Shown: positions 31,141 to 39,620, numbered from the stretch's first letter. The stretch: DNA of 48,533 nucleotides from Candidatus Kaiserbacteria bacterium RIFCSPHIGHO2_02_FULL_49_34 (GCA_001781205.1 MFLE01000009.1:1-48533), one strand, 5' to 3'. The notes: a model not told the origin generated them from the letters alone. Made by a program: numbers and translations.

Positions 31141-32868
31141 TTATCTTTTTCGCGTGAGGGCGTAGATTTCGTTGGCGAAAGTGGGGAGGAAGTACATGCC
31201 CATCTCTGGGTCGTGGGCGATTTTGTTGGTGATACGTTCGGTGACGAGGGTGAGGGAATTTACCTTGCCTGTTTCTGGGTCGAGCTCGTAGAGGTGTCCA
31301 CTATTTTGTCCGACATAGAGGCGGCCGTCAATAATGGTTGGCGATGCGAAGATGCGTGCAGGAGTGGCAAATTTCCATACACTTTTTCCAGTGCCCACAT
31401 CAAAGGCGTGAATGATTTTGTCGAGACTGGTGACTATGATGATATTCTTGTACACGATGGGTGTCGAGTAGATGCCGAAATGGAGGTCAGTGTAGGTGAA
31501 GCGAGGTTCGCCAGTTTTAATATCACAGACATAAATAGCTCCCCGCTCGCTATCTTCGTGGTCACCTCCAATGCCGCCGAAAATAATTTGTCCGCGTTTT
31601 TCATCAATGCATGGTGCGTATTTAATTTCTGAAATGGTTTCGTAGTCCCAGATAAGCTCTCCTGTTTTTGCACTGAGTACATGGAGTTTCTTGTCGTTGG
31701 AACCACACGCGACAACATTGTATTTTTCCGAGTATATGGGTGATCCGTGTGTGAATTCCTCGCTACGATATTCCCAAACCTTTTTACCAGTTGCCGCATC
31801 AATCGCTGTTACACCGCCACGCTTTTTGAAGAGTCCGTACTCCATACCGATAAAAATGAGACCAAGTTTTTCTGAGAAGCACGGCGAGGAACCAATCCAG
31901 TCGGCTTCCATAAAAATCCACTTCTTGGTACCGGTTTGCGCATCAAGGAGGTAGAGGTTGCCATCGTATGCGCCAAAGCAAACAAATGTTTTCTTTTTGA
32001 TAGTTACCAAACACGGCGATGAAAAGATAAGCTTCTTCTTGGAGCCAAACGGTACCCGATATTGCCACACAAGTTCACCAGTTGCGTTATTCAGGCACAC
32101 AAAATCCCCCGAGTCAGTTCCGAAATACAGCTTGCCATCATGCACGAGCGGCGCAGACTTTGGCACAACATAAAAATAATTTGGCTTCGAGCCTTTCCAA
32201 TACCAGGAAATCTCAAAATTATTTGGAGTCGGTATCTCATCAATACGAGCGGGAAGGTTGCGGACGTTCAGTTGCGGCTTCGTTTTTTTAATGTGTTCGT
32301 GCAGATCGTCGAGAGTCAGCAGGGAAGTGACCGCGATATTCCTCTGAGAGAAATAGGTGTAGAAATCAAGATTTCGAAAACGAACAATACTAAACACCGA
32401 GACGATAGCAAGTTTATTGAGGGTTGGTGTCTCTGCACGAAGTTTTTCAAGCACCTCGACTTGCCGAATAAAACTATTTCCCGAATTGAGAATGTCGTCA
32501 ACAAGGATAACTTTTTCATTCTGCACGGTACCTTCAATTATCGAAAGAAGCCCGCTTTTTTTACGTGACTTCTTAATGTAGAACCCGTTCACCGGTGTGC
32601 CAATCATCTGGCTTTTCATCACAATTGCCGCCACGAGCGGAATAGCTGCAGTCTCGAGACCACATACTTGAAAAGGGTAGTGCGCCGCATGCTGCTCAAG
32701 AAACGACGACGCATATCTATCAAGCACCGCAGGCGTCAGAATAACTTTACGCAAATCCATCAGCCAGTGCGCAGGGTTTTCATTATCCAAATCAATAGGC
32801 TGCACATCCGCAGTAGCCATGCATCTATTCGCAATCTGTTCTGCAAAAAATGTTTGCGTTTCGTCCAT
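31141..32868 (-). CDS. Phosphoribosyltransferase fused to PQQ-like beta-propeller
   Basis: The 575-residue product joins two unrelated domains. Residues about 1-200 form a type I phosphoribosyltransferase closest to orotate PRTase: CGLETAAIPLVAAIV (cf. GxExGGIPLA), FYIKKSRKKSG (cf. the flexible RKExKxHG loop), and the PRPP-binding signature VILVDDILNSGNS at 120-132. Residues about 235-575 are a PQQ/pyrrolo-quinoline-type beta-propeller of about seven blades with repeated G-x-x-W-x-Y and LYVG-type strands (TGELVWQY, TGTKKWIF, TGKKVWEY, TGELIWDY, TGKSVWKF). No signal peptide or membrane helix is present, so it should be cytoplasmic, unlike most PQQ propellers. No pyrimidine genes are adjacent. 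TATACT lies 7 nt before the ATG at 32868, favouring it over the upstream ATG. Confidence 0.85.
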   Translation of the reverse strand: MDETQTFFAEQIANRCMATADVQPIDLDNENPAHWLMDLRKVILTPAVLDRYASSFLEQHAAHYPFQVCGLETAAIPLVAAIVMKSQMIGTPVNGFYIKKSRKKSGLLSIIEGTVQNEKVILVDDILNSGNSFIRQVEVLEKLRAETPTLNKLAIVSVFSIVRFRNLDFYTYFSQRNIAVTSLLTLDDLHEHIKKTKPQLNVRNLPARIDEIPTPNNFEISWYWKGSKPNYFYVVPKSAPLVHDGKLYFGTDSGDFVCLNNATGELVWQYRVPFGSKKKLIFSSPCLVTIKKKTFVCFGAYDGNLYLLDAQTGTKKWIFMEADWIGSSPCFSEKLGLIFIGMEYGLFKKRGGVTAIDAATGKKVWEYRSEEFTHGSPIYSEKYNVVACGSNDKKLHVLSAKTGELIWDYETISEIKYAPCIDEKRGQIIFGGIGGDHEDSERGAIYVCDIKTGEPRFTYTDLHFGIYSTPIVYKNIIIVTSLDKIIHAFDVGTGKSVWKFATPARIFASPTIIDGRLYVGQNSGHLYELDPETGKVNSLTLVTERITNKIAHDPEMGMYFLPTFANEIYALTRKR

Positions 32869-32881
32869 ACTGTTTAGTATA
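32869..32881 (-). promoter_or_regulatory. -10 box of the PRTase-propeller gene
   Basis: TATACT on the minus strand (complement of 32876-32881), 7 nt before ATG. Confidence 0.65.
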
Positions 32882-32910
32882 CGTAGTTTGGCAATTTGTT
32901 TCAACTCATA

Positions 32911-32923
32911 TATACTCATCTAT
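32911..32923 (+). promoter_or_regulatory. -10 box of the 32924 operon
   Basis: TATACT at 32911-32916, 7 nt before ATG. It is back to back with the minus-strand promoter at 32876, only 29 bp apart. Confidence 0.65.
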
Positions 32924-33169
32924 ATGATAAAAGATAACGAAGCATCAAGGCCTGGGCTTTACGACGTCTATCACGATACGGAAGGAAAGAATATTATTGT
33001 GCTCCAAGGACTGAGTATTGAAAATCCCCAAACAGAGCCGCCTCTTCAGCAGTTTATTCATACACACTATCGAGTATTTGAGGTGGGGTATTGGGGCTTG
33101 CTCTTCGTAGTGTCACTTGTCGTGATTACAAAATGTATCGCAGTACCACTTTATAATAAATTTAAATAA
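32924..33169 (+). CDS. Small single-span membrane protein, hypothetical
   Basis: The 81-residue product has a polar N-terminal half (KDNEASRPGLYDVYHDTEGKN) and one membrane helix near residues 54-73, then a short basic tail. The family is not recognised. It lies 8 bp before the HTTM-like gene, so they share the transcript starting at 32911 and may form one membrane complex. A start 35 codons upstream is possible in frame but would overlap the divergent gene and its promoter. Confidence 0.65.
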   Translation: MIKDNEASRPGLYDVYHDTEGKNIIVLQGLSIENPQTEPPLQQFIHTHYRVFEVGYWGLLFVVSLVVITKCIAVPLYNKFK

Positions 33170-33177
33170 CGTCCTCT

Positions 33178-34398
33178 ATGTTCTCCAAAGAAATCGCACA
33201 AAACAAAATTCTCCAGTGGGCATTTGGTTCGCTCCTCTTAAGTTACTACATCACGTTCTCTGGTTACTTTTATTCCGGTACCATGACGCAGAGCGCCTAT
33301 GATTCGTTTCGCACTGTATGTCGACCATGGTTTCAGTCATGTGAGCAATGGATACTTCTTGAGCAGCTACCCTATGGCTATTCGCAACCGACGCTCTACA
33401 TGCTCTTTTTCGGACTCATGCTATGGGTGGTGTACCTTATATACAAAAAAGAATGGCGTGAGGCACAACTTTCCCTCATACCACTTTTTGCCTGGCATTT
33501 TTTCACGACCTTCTTTGGCACCGATTTGCTCTTAGGTAACTATGATTACTACATTATCATCTTCGCAATTGTACTGCTTTTTTTGCCGCATAAAGAATTT
33601 TTCTTGAAACTTGGATTGGTACTGTTTTACGTATTATCAACGGTTTCAAAAATATCGCCTGCGTGGATAGAGGGTGGGTACTTCACCGCGATGTATACAG
33701 GGCTCCCTTTCTTTCCTGATTGGAGTATCCCTCTCTTCACCAATCTTGTTATTGTGGCAGAAATGGTGCTGGCATGGTTTTTGCTTTCGCCAAATAAATT
33801 CCTTCAGCGGACGGCGCTCGTATTCTTTGCAGCATTCCACTTTTATTCAAGTATTCTCGTCGGATATCATTACCCCACGATTGTCTTTGCCATGATACTT
33901 GTGATGTTTGGCCCATGGTATCGCTATACTGCGCCGCCATTTGATACAAAATCACTCCCTGGATGGGGGCTCATCATACTCCTTATACTCGCACAATTGT
34001 CGCCAAAGTTTATTGAAGGTGATGAGAAGCTTACTATGGAAGGCAATAAAAATGGCCTCTATATGTTTGAAGCGAATCATCAGTGTATATCGCAAGCAGT
34101 CGTCTACGGAAAAAACGGCGAAACCGAGAATATCGATATGGTGAGTGAGTCTGCTCGCAGGCGGTGTGATCCATATCGTGACTGGTTCCGTCTTACTCGC
34201 CTTTGTGCTGCAATGAGCGATATTAACCGCATCAGTTTTACATTTGACCACTCCCTTAATGGCGGGCCGTTTTATCGCATCGTCGATACCAATAATATCT
34301 GCGCGCTTACCTACAAGGCAATTGGACATAACGACTGGATACACACCGAAAACGAAGCAGAAATAGTCGGCTATCCTGTGAAAAATCACTATCGATAG
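33178..34398 (+). CDS. Polytopic membrane protein, HTTM (gamma-carboxylase-like) type
   Basis: The 406-residue product has about seven to nine membrane helices over residues 12-280, then a polar C-terminal domain of about 120 residues containing several Cys. The arrangement (SGYFYSG, PTLYMLFFGLMLWVVYLI, LFAWHFF, YYIIIFAIVLLFLPH, LVLFYVLSTVSKISPAWIEGGYF, LPFFPDWSIPLFTNLVIVAEMVLAW, FFAAFHFYSSILVGYHYPTIVFAMILVMFGPW) recalls HTTM-domain proteins related to vitamin-K-dependent gamma-carboxylase. The LSTVSKISPAWIEG and FAAFH motifs support this. Whether it is a carboxylase is unknown, as many HTTM proteins are uncharacterised. It follows the small membrane protein by 8 bp. Confidence 0.65.
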   Translation: MFSKEIAQNKILQWAFGSLLLSYYITFSGYFYSGTMTQSAYDSFRTVCRPWFQSCEQWILLEQLPYGYSQPTLYMLFFGLMLWVVYLIYKKEWREAQLSLIPLFAWHFFTTFFGTDLLLGNYDYYIIIFAIVLLFLPHKEFFLKLGLVLFYVLSTVSKISPAWIEGGYFTAMYTGLPFFPDWSIPLFTNLVIVAEMVLAWFLLSPNKFLQRTALVFFAAFHFYSSILVGYHYPTIVFAMILVMFGPWYRYTAPPFDTKSLPGWGLIILLILAQLSPKFIEGDEKLTMEGNKNGLYMFEANHQCISQAVVYGKNGETENIDMVSESARRRCDPYRDWFRLTRLCAAMSDINRISFTFDHSLNGGPFYRIVDTNNICALTYKAIGHNDWIHTENEAEIVGYPVKNHYR

Positions 34399-34495
34399 GG
34401 CTTGGCAGATTTGGCCATTTCGACAAGCTTAGGACCGGCAGGCTCGCCGCAAGCAACCTCTTTCAACTTCACTCAGGTTACCTCACCTTGAGTAG
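34399..34495. other. Intergenic stretch without a gene
   Basis: Contains TTCGACAAGCTTAGGACCG and CAGGCTCGCC, which resemble the TTCGACAGGCTCACC segment inside repeat A and commonly seen extragenic palindromes. No open gene. Confidence 0.4.
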
Positions 34496-34538
34496 TTGTC
34501 CACAGGTTGCTTTTTGCGATACATGCTATACTGTCAGT
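34496..34538 (+). promoter_or_regulatory. Promoter of the 34539-39031 surface operon
   Basis: TTGTCCACA at 34496-34504, then TATACT (preceded by TGC) at 34527-34532 and 6 nt to the ATG. The same layout and a similar TTGCTTTTT tract occur upstream of nrdA. Confidence 0.7.
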
Positions 34539-34736
34539 ATGAAATACATTAAATACATTTTCTACGGCACGATGGCGATACTTGCTGTTTTTCTTATAGG
34601 GAAAAAGGATGCAGGCTCGCTTGTTAGTGATGAAGAACGACAAAGTTTTTTCGGACCTGAAAGCGCGTATGCTGATACGCAGACTCGCACCTATAACGTC
34701 ACCACAGGTGACGATGGTGATGATGGTGGTAACTAA
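34539..34736 (+). CDS. Small exported peptide, hypothetical
   Basis: The 65-residue product starts with a basic-hydrophobic segment (MKYIKYIFYGTMAILAVFLIG), which is a signal or anchor, and continues with a polar part ending in an Asp/Gly-rich tail (TTGDDGDDGGN). The family is not recognised. It is too short for a folded enzyme and may be a secreted peptide or a small membrane subunit. It is the first gene of a likely operon and ends 12 bp before the next one. The start is defined by the -10 box 6 nt upstream. Confidence 0.6.
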   Translation: MKYIKYIFYGTMAILAVFLIGKKDAGSLVSDEERQSFFGPESAYADTQTRTYNVTTGDDGDDGGN

Positions 34737-34748
34737 TATACGAATACC
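34737..34748 (+). promoter_or_regulatory. Possible internal promoter of the 34749 gene
   Basis: TATACG immediately after the previous stop codon, 6 nt before ATG. This matches the leaderless spacing, but the hexamer is imperfect. Confidence 0.35.
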
Positions 34749-36047
34749 ATGTTTAAAAAAATTCTCTATCCTATATCTGCGGGCATTATAGTACTCGGTG
34801 TTATCTATGCGTTGTATGTTGCGAATTATACTCCTGTACCGACACTCTCCGAGGCTGATGTGCAGCGTGACGCACAAATAGCTGCAGACACACTTCTTAT
34901 GCAACAGATAACTGACGCTCGACGAGTGCGAGAGCGGAGTGATACATTGCAGCGGGATTATACAAGCGAAATCGCTATGCTCGATGAGCTCGCAACACGT
35001 AACACTGCAGGTAATGATGAGCAGAGAGATTTATACGTACGCGCAAAGCTTTCAAAGGCTATTTTACTGCAGCAAACCAATCTTGACTACACTACCGATA
35101 CTTCTCGCAATAATTTTATTGCTTCGTATCATGAGATGCTCGATATTTTTACGTCCGCTGAGGCAACACCAGATGAGAAGCGAAATGCACTCAGTCAAAT
35201 CCTCATCGGTATTCAGCAGTCATGTGAGTGCTACGATTGGTTTGCTGCTGCTGCGGAGACCTATGATAATGGAGAGTTTCTCAAGAAGTACACGCTTGAC
35301 GATTTTATGGTAACAAACGATACGCAGTGGCGCAATGATCGATATCTCGGTGTGTATATGTTGCCATTTACAGTAAAGCCACTAACGGATGCGGACGTTC
35401 TTTGGCAGAACGGACACTTCAAAGCACTCAGTGTTTTACATGCCATGATGCAGGAGCTTCCCGAAACGGATCCGTATCTTGTCGCGTGGGATATGGAGTA
35501 TCTTATTCATAACCTTGACCGCACCGATTTGAGCGACGGCGCTCGTGCGCGCATTCTTGGAGAAATTGATACGCTCTACCCGTACCTTGATGGTAGAACA
35601 TTGCTTTTCCGAGAAACTCGTTATCATGCGCTTCTTCTTAAGGGGTATCAGACAGCATTGAAGTATTCACTCTCTGTGTACCTCCCTGAGAAATACTCAT
35701 TTGATGCTGAGGCAGGATTACAGACAATCAACGATGCGCTGGCAACAGCGGGAGGTATTGTGGCTCGTGGCGACGGTGATATTGTATACCAAGAAAGTAT
35801 AACAGGATTCCTGCAGCTTTACTATGCATATCTTGCTGATGCAACAGGTGTACACCGTGAGCGTATTCCAGAGATGCTTGCACGCTTCGATACACCTGAG
35901 GCATTACGTGTGTCGCAAGGACTTTATCTCTTCTTTACGCTTCCGCATTGGCAAGATGCGTTGCGTTCCTTCGTGCTTACCTATGCGGAAGGAAGCCTTT
36001 CCACTCGGACAACCCTAGAGGGCATGGGGTGGTCATTTAGCAAATAA
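34749..36047 (+). CDS. Membrane-anchored helical protein, hypothetical
   Basis: The 432-residue product has an N-terminal membrane anchor (about 5-26) and a long, mostly helical extracytoplasmic part. Regularly spaced aromatic/Ala pairs (YVRAKLSKAILLQQTNLDY, NNFIASYHEMLDIFTS, HFKALSVLHAMMQELPETDPYLVAWDMEYLI) suggest a TPR-like or other helical-repeat solenoid, but no clean TPR consensus is visible. The family is not recognised. It is followed after 13 bp by a clearer TPR protein with the same anchor topology, so both probably act together in the envelope. Confidence 0.65.
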   Translation: MFKKILYPISAGIIVLGVIYALYVANYTPVPTLSEADVQRDAQIAADTLLMQQITDARRVRERSDTLQRDYTSEIAMLDELATRNTAGNDEQRDLYVRAKLSKAILLQQTNLDYTTDTSRNNFIASYHEMLDIFTSAEATPDEKRNALSQILIGIQQSCECYDWFAAAAETYDNGEFLKKYTLDDFMVTNDTQWRNDRYLGVYMLPFTVKPLTDADVLWQNGHFKALSVLHAMMQELPETDPYLVAWDMEYLIHNLDRTDLSDGARARILGEIDTLYPYLDGRTLLFRETRYHALLLKGYQTALKYSLSVYLPEKYSFDAEAGLQTINDALATAGGIVARGDGDIVYQESITGFLQLYYAYLADATGVHRERIPEMLARFDTPEALRVSQGLYLFFTLPHWQDALRSFVLTYAEGSLSTRTTLEGMGWSFSK

Positions 36048-36060
36048 TATATAGTATAGT

Positions 36061-36885
36061 ATGCAAGAAGAAAACACCTCATCTACTCTACAGTACATCC
36101 TCCTTGGCTTTACTGTCACCATAGCAACGCTTGTGCTGCTGTTTCTCATGCTCTCACTAAGCGCGCCACGGTTTGCAGGGGCACTTATGTTTGCTGTGAC
36201 GGGAAGTGACCGTGCAACACTTATTGCGAGCCGTGGGAATTCTGATGTATATGTCGACCTTGGTTCGCAGTATTTTGGCGGTGCACAGCCATATAATGTA
36301 CTGCTTGCAAAGGAGTATTTTGAAAAGGCGATTAGCCGTGATGCAGAAAATTATCTTGCACACTACCAGCTCGCTCGCGTACTGTTTGTACTGAATGATA
36401 TTGAAGGAGCAAAAGAGCACATTGATACCAGTACCGCACTGGTACCTGATTTTAGCCGTAACTACTACATGCAAGGACTCATTTATGGATTTGCACAAGA
36501 GTACGAAAAAGCAGAAGCAGGTTTTAAAGAATTCATCACACGACAGCCTAATCTTTGGGCGGGCTATGTTGATCTCTCGTGGATTTACTTTGCACAAGGT
36601 AAATTTACTGAAGGACGTGAACTTCTTGAACCGATTGTCGACATGTTCCCGAACAATCCATGGGTTGCAAATTCCTATGGACTATTCCTTATGCATTCGC
36701 ATCAGTTTGCAGAGGCGAGTGAACAGTTTGATATAGCACTCGCTGCACTTGGAGCAATGATGCCTGATGACTTTGGTATTGCATACCCTGGCAACGACCC
36801 AGCATACTATGAGGAAGGGTACGAGCAAATGCGTACTAGTATCGAACACAACATTGCTACATTGGTTCAGTTAACATCACAATAA
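36061..36885 (+). CDS. Membrane-anchored TPR protein
   Basis: The 274-residue product has an N-terminal membrane helix (about 11-33) and an extracytoplasmic solenoid of about four tetratricopeptide repeats. AKEYFEKAISRDAENYLAHYQLARVLFVLNDIEGAKEH, YMQGLIYGFAQEYEKAEAGFKEFI, LSWIYFAQGKFTEGRELLEPIV and YGLFLMHSHQFAEASEQFDIAL fit the W-LG-Y-A-F-A-P spacing. TPRs mediate protein-protein contacts. Its neighbours encode another anchored helical protein and a large Ig-repeat surface protein, so an assembly or scaffold role for the surface protein is reasonable. A TATAGT hexamer 5 nt before the ATG may add an internal promoter. Confidence 0.8.
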   Translation: MQEENTSSTLQYILLGFTVTIATLVLLFLMLSLSAPRFAGALMFAVTGSDRATLIASRGNSDVYVDLGSQYFGGAQPYNVLLAKEYFEKAISRDAENYLAHYQLARVLFVLNDIEGAKEHIDTSTALVPDFSRNYYMQGLIYGFAQEYEKAEAGFKEFITRQPNLWAGYVDLSWIYFAQGKFTEGRELLEPIVDMFPNNPWVANSYGLFLMHSHQFAEASEQFDIALAALGAMMPDDFGIAYPGNDPAYYEEGYEQMRTSIEHNIATLVQLTSQ

Positions 36886-36889
36886 CACT

Positions 36890-39031
36890 ATGCATACTCA
36901 TATCTTACAATTTCGCACACGCTATGCCGCTGCACTCGGTGCACTGCTCGCACTCGCACTTCTTGGGGTGATGGTGTTTCTCCTTACTTCGCTTGTAACG
37001 CCATCTCGTGCGGCTGTTCTTACAGAGGACGCGCGACACGAGCTCGTGTTTTATGAACTCTCGCCGCTCGGTGAAGCTGGCGGCTACATGATGCCGGCAT
37101 CATGTCCGTCTGGCTATGTTGAGTCTGGACCGCATGCATGGAGACAAACTGGTAGCCAAGTAATCGGATGGGGTAGACGTCAAACAACAAGAATCACCGA
37201 AACATACAGCGCTCCGTGTACTGCCGCAGCGGCACCAACGCTCAGTCTCACGGCAAATCCATCAAGCATAAGCTACAACAGTGCATCAACACTTAGCTGG
37301 TCATCAGCAAATGCCACGAGCTGTACCGCATCAAACGGTTGGTCAGGTGGTAAGGCTCTCAGCGGCTCGCAGTCAACAGGGGCACTTACTTCTAGTCGTA
37401 GTTATACACTCTCATGTACGGGTGCAGGAGGAACAGTTACGCGTTCGGTTACGGTATATGTCGCAGCGGCACCAGCAATGACCTCTATAAATGCAACATG
37501 TAGCGCCGATGGCAATACAGTCAGTGCAAACTGGTCAGCAACAAATGCAACCTCATACAATCTCCGTGTGGATAATCAATCGAATCCATGGAAGGGGGCA
37601 TGTAATGTTGCTCAGTATCCTGGCGACGTCTGTGCTGATGGATATGGTAGCACCTCTTGGAGTGCCGGTGGAGCACAAGGAAACACATACAATGTATGGG
37701 TTCATGCATGTGTTGCGGGATACTGTAGTTCACCAATAAGTAGGCAAGTAACCTGTACACCTCCAACGCCAACCCTTACTTTCACAGGAAATCCAACATC
37801 AGTTACATATAATACCGCATCAACACTCAGCTGGTCATCAACAAACGTCACCAGTTGTACTGCATCAGGTGCATGGTCAGGCAGCAAAGCAGTCTCTGGC
37901 AGTCAATCAACAGGTGCTCTTACTACAACACCAAATACCTACACCCTCACCTGTACTGGCCCTGGCGGTTCTATTACACGGAATGTTACTATCACTATTC
38001 CTGCGCCAACACTCAGCTTCACGGGAAATCCAACATCAATAAGTAACGGTGGCGCATCGACACTCACGTGGTCAACAGCAAATGCCACCAGTTGTACTGC
38101 GTCAGGTGCGTGGTCAGGAAGCAAAGCTGTCTCGGGTAGTCAATCAACAGGTGCCATTACTACAACACCAAATACCTACACCCTCACCTGTACTGGCCCC
38201 GGTGGTTCCATCACAAGGGATGTAACGGTGACTATCCCCGCACCAACACTCACTATCAAAGCGAATCCAACAGTTGTTGGGTATGGCGGTGCATCAACTG
38301 TTACTTGGTCAACCACAAACGCAACCGCATGTACTGCATCAGGTGACTGGACCGGAAACAAAGCAGTTTCTGGCAGTCAGACTATGAGCAATATTATCAA
38401 GACGCCAAACACCTATTCAATGACCTGTACTGGTCCAGGTGGATCAGTGACAAGAATTGCCAATGCAACTACTGGAGGTACAAGTGGCACGAGTGTCACT
38501 ATCCCTGCACCAACGGCAACCTTGCAGGTCCGTGTGAATGGCGGTGCTTGGACAACTGCTGCGCAAACCATTGAACCAACCGATACAATCAATCTTCAAT
38601 GGGGTTCAACAAATGCAAGCACCTGTAATGCCGGTGGATTTACCGCAGGCACAACCTCAGGAATCGCAACTGCTGTCGATGAGCCTGCGCCAGGCACGAC
38701 AAAAACCTATACGGTTCAATGTCCTGGTGCTACGGGCACATCACCCGCAAATGCTTCGGTGGATGTCACTACACGCAGTCGCTTACCGACGCTCACCTCA
38801 AGTAGCCTTATTGTCACCTCTGGTTCAACCGCAACCCTCACCTACGATCTTAATAGCAATCCATCGTGTACCTTTGACACTACTGATACGACACTGAACA
38901 ATGTTGTCGTGAGCACGAATGGTGCAAAGTCAACAGGGCAAATAACGAAGCAAACCGTCTACACACTCGAGTGTCCAGGCGGCAATGCAACAATTATTAT
39001 TAATATCGAAGGAGATATCCGAGAGCAATAG
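36890..39031 (+). CDS. Large secreted protein with tandem Ig-like repeats
   Basis: The 713-residue product has an N-terminal membrane anchor (about 12-38), a Cys-containing region (MPASCPSGYVESGPHAWRQ), and then at least six Ser/Thr-rich beta domains. Four units follow the pattern NPxSxxYxxASTLxWSSxNATSCTASGxWSGxKAxSGSQSTG...YTLTCTGPGGSxTRxVTV, each with a conserved Cys pair suited to one disulfide. The two middle units (near 37780-37995 and 38020-38230) are almost identical at DNA level, pointing to recent duplication. One unit (about 37480-37755) is a diverged form. The repeats resemble Ig/Big-type adhesion modules common in CPR surface proteins. It is the last gene of the operon that begins at 34539 and ends at a perfect terminator. 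Likely a fibre or adhesin exposed to the host cell. Confidence 0.85.
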   Translation: MHTHILQFRTRYAAALGALLALALLGVMVFLLTSLVTPSRAAVLTEDARHELVFYELSPLGEAGGYMMPASCPSGYVESGPHAWRQTGSQVIGWGRRQTTRITETYSAPCTAAAAPTLSLTANPSSISYNSASTLSWSSANATSCTASNGWSGGKALSGSQSTGALTSSRSYTLSCTGAGGTVTRSVTVYVAAAPAMTSINATCSADGNTVSANWSATNATSYNLRVDNQSNPWKGACNVAQYPGDVCADGYGSTSWSAGGAQGNTYNVWVHACVAGYCSSPISRQVTCTPPTPTLTFTGNPTSVTYNTASTLSWSSTNVTSCTASGAWSGSKAVSGSQSTGALTTTPNTYTLTCTGPGGSITRNVTITIPAPTLSFTGNPTSISNGGASTLTWSTANATSCTASGAWSGSKAVSGSQSTGAITTTPNTYTLTCTGPGGSITRDVTVTIPAPTLTIKANPTVVGYGGASTVTWSTTNATACTASGDWTGNKAVSGSQTMSNIIKTPNTYSMTCTGPGGSVTRIANATTGGTSGTSVTIPAPTATLQVRVNGGAWTTAAQTIEPTDTINLQWGSTNASTCNAGGFTAGTTSGIATAVDEPAPGTTKTYTVQCPGATGTSPANASVDVTTRSRLPTLTSSSLIVTSGSTATLTYDLNSNPSCTFDTTDTTLNNVVVSTNGAKSTGQITKQTVYTLECPGGNATIIINIEGDIREQ

Positions 39032-39032
39032 C

Positions 39033-39070
39033 CTACAAAAACACCTCCGTAAGCGGAGGTGTTTTTGTAG
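39033..39070. terminator. Terminator of the surface operon
   Basis: Perfect 17-bp stem CTACAAAAACACCTCCG and its complement with a TAAG loop. It is symmetrical and can also stop minus-strand transcription from marR. Confidence 0.92.
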
Positions 39071-39083
39071 AAAGGAAATCAGC

Positions 39084-39171
39084 TATCTTTCAAACGAGTG
39101 AGAGTTGTAGCCAGGCCGAAGTGTTAACGAAGGTTTGGATATAACCGAGCGAGAGTAGAAAGAAGCGAAGC
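39084..39171 (+). repeat. Dispersed repeat, family 2 copy 3
   Basis: Runs from TATCTTTCAAACGAGTGAG to AGAAAGAAGCGAAGC. It fills the space between the surface-operon terminator and the marR stop codon. Confidence 0.75.
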
Positions 39172-39172
39172 A

Positions 39173-39613
39173 TTACTCGGCAACATGTGCACAGGCGATG
39201 ATTGTTTTTTCGAGTGTTGTCAGCACCGACGTGCGTGCTGAAGGGGAAATGTCAGCAAGTGTTATTTTAAGTCCTTTGGCAAGCGTCTGCTCTGCATCTT
39301 TACATAGTTTCGTGCCCTTAAGGGTGAGTGTGATATGGTGCTCGCGACGGCTGTCAGTGTGGATACTGCTCTTAATAAGCTTCGAAGCCTCCAGGTTTTT
39401 CAAATGGCGTGACATTGCGGGATGTGATACAGCAAGAAGATGTGCAAGTACGGTTGGCATGGTGGTGCCGCTCGCAATATGGCGCAAAATTCTGTATTGT
39501 GTAAAGGTAATGGTGATGCCTGCTGCACGCAGAATAGTATTCGCTTCGGCATCAATAAATACCGCCGCGCGGAGTAGGGTATCAGGGTAGCTGAGGGAAA
39601 ACTTTGATTCCAT
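39173..39613 (-). CDS. MarR-family transcriptional regulator
   Basis: MarR proteins are dimeric winged-helix regulators, often sensing small ligands or oxidants. The 146-residue product has an N-terminal dimerisation helix, FTQYRILRHIASGTTMPTVLAHLLAVSHPAMSRHLKNLEASKLIKSSIHTDSRREHHITLTLKGTKL (helix-turn-helix with recognition helix SHPAMSRHLKNLE, followed by the wing with D-SRR-H), and a C-terminal helix. Length is normal. No obvious target operon lies next to it; a perfect palindrome spans its own start codon, so it probably represses itself. TAGAGT, a possible -10, lies 6 nt before the ATG. Confidence 0.88.
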   Translation of the reverse strand: MESKFSLSYPDTLLRAAVFIDAEANTILRAAGITITFTQYRILRHIASGTTMPTVLAHLLAVSHPAMSRHLKNLEASKLIKSSIHTDSRREHHITLTLKGTKLCKDAEQTLAKGLKITLADISPSARTSVLTTLEKTIIACAHVAE

Positions 39614-39620
39614 GGAATCA
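39605..39620. promoter_or_regulatory. Perfect 16-bp palindrome over the marR start codon (operator candidate)
   Basis: TGATTCCATGGAATCA is centred on the start codon of marR and touches the -10 candidate (TAGAGT, complement of 39620-39625). MarR proteins typically bind 16-20-bp palindromes in their own promoters. Confidence 0.55.

Noticed and set aside
5917-34504. TTGTCCACA boxes as a replication origin
   Set aside because: The boxes are single and spread over the window in front of different promoters; there is no cluster, AT-rich unwinding region or dnaA/dnaN gene.
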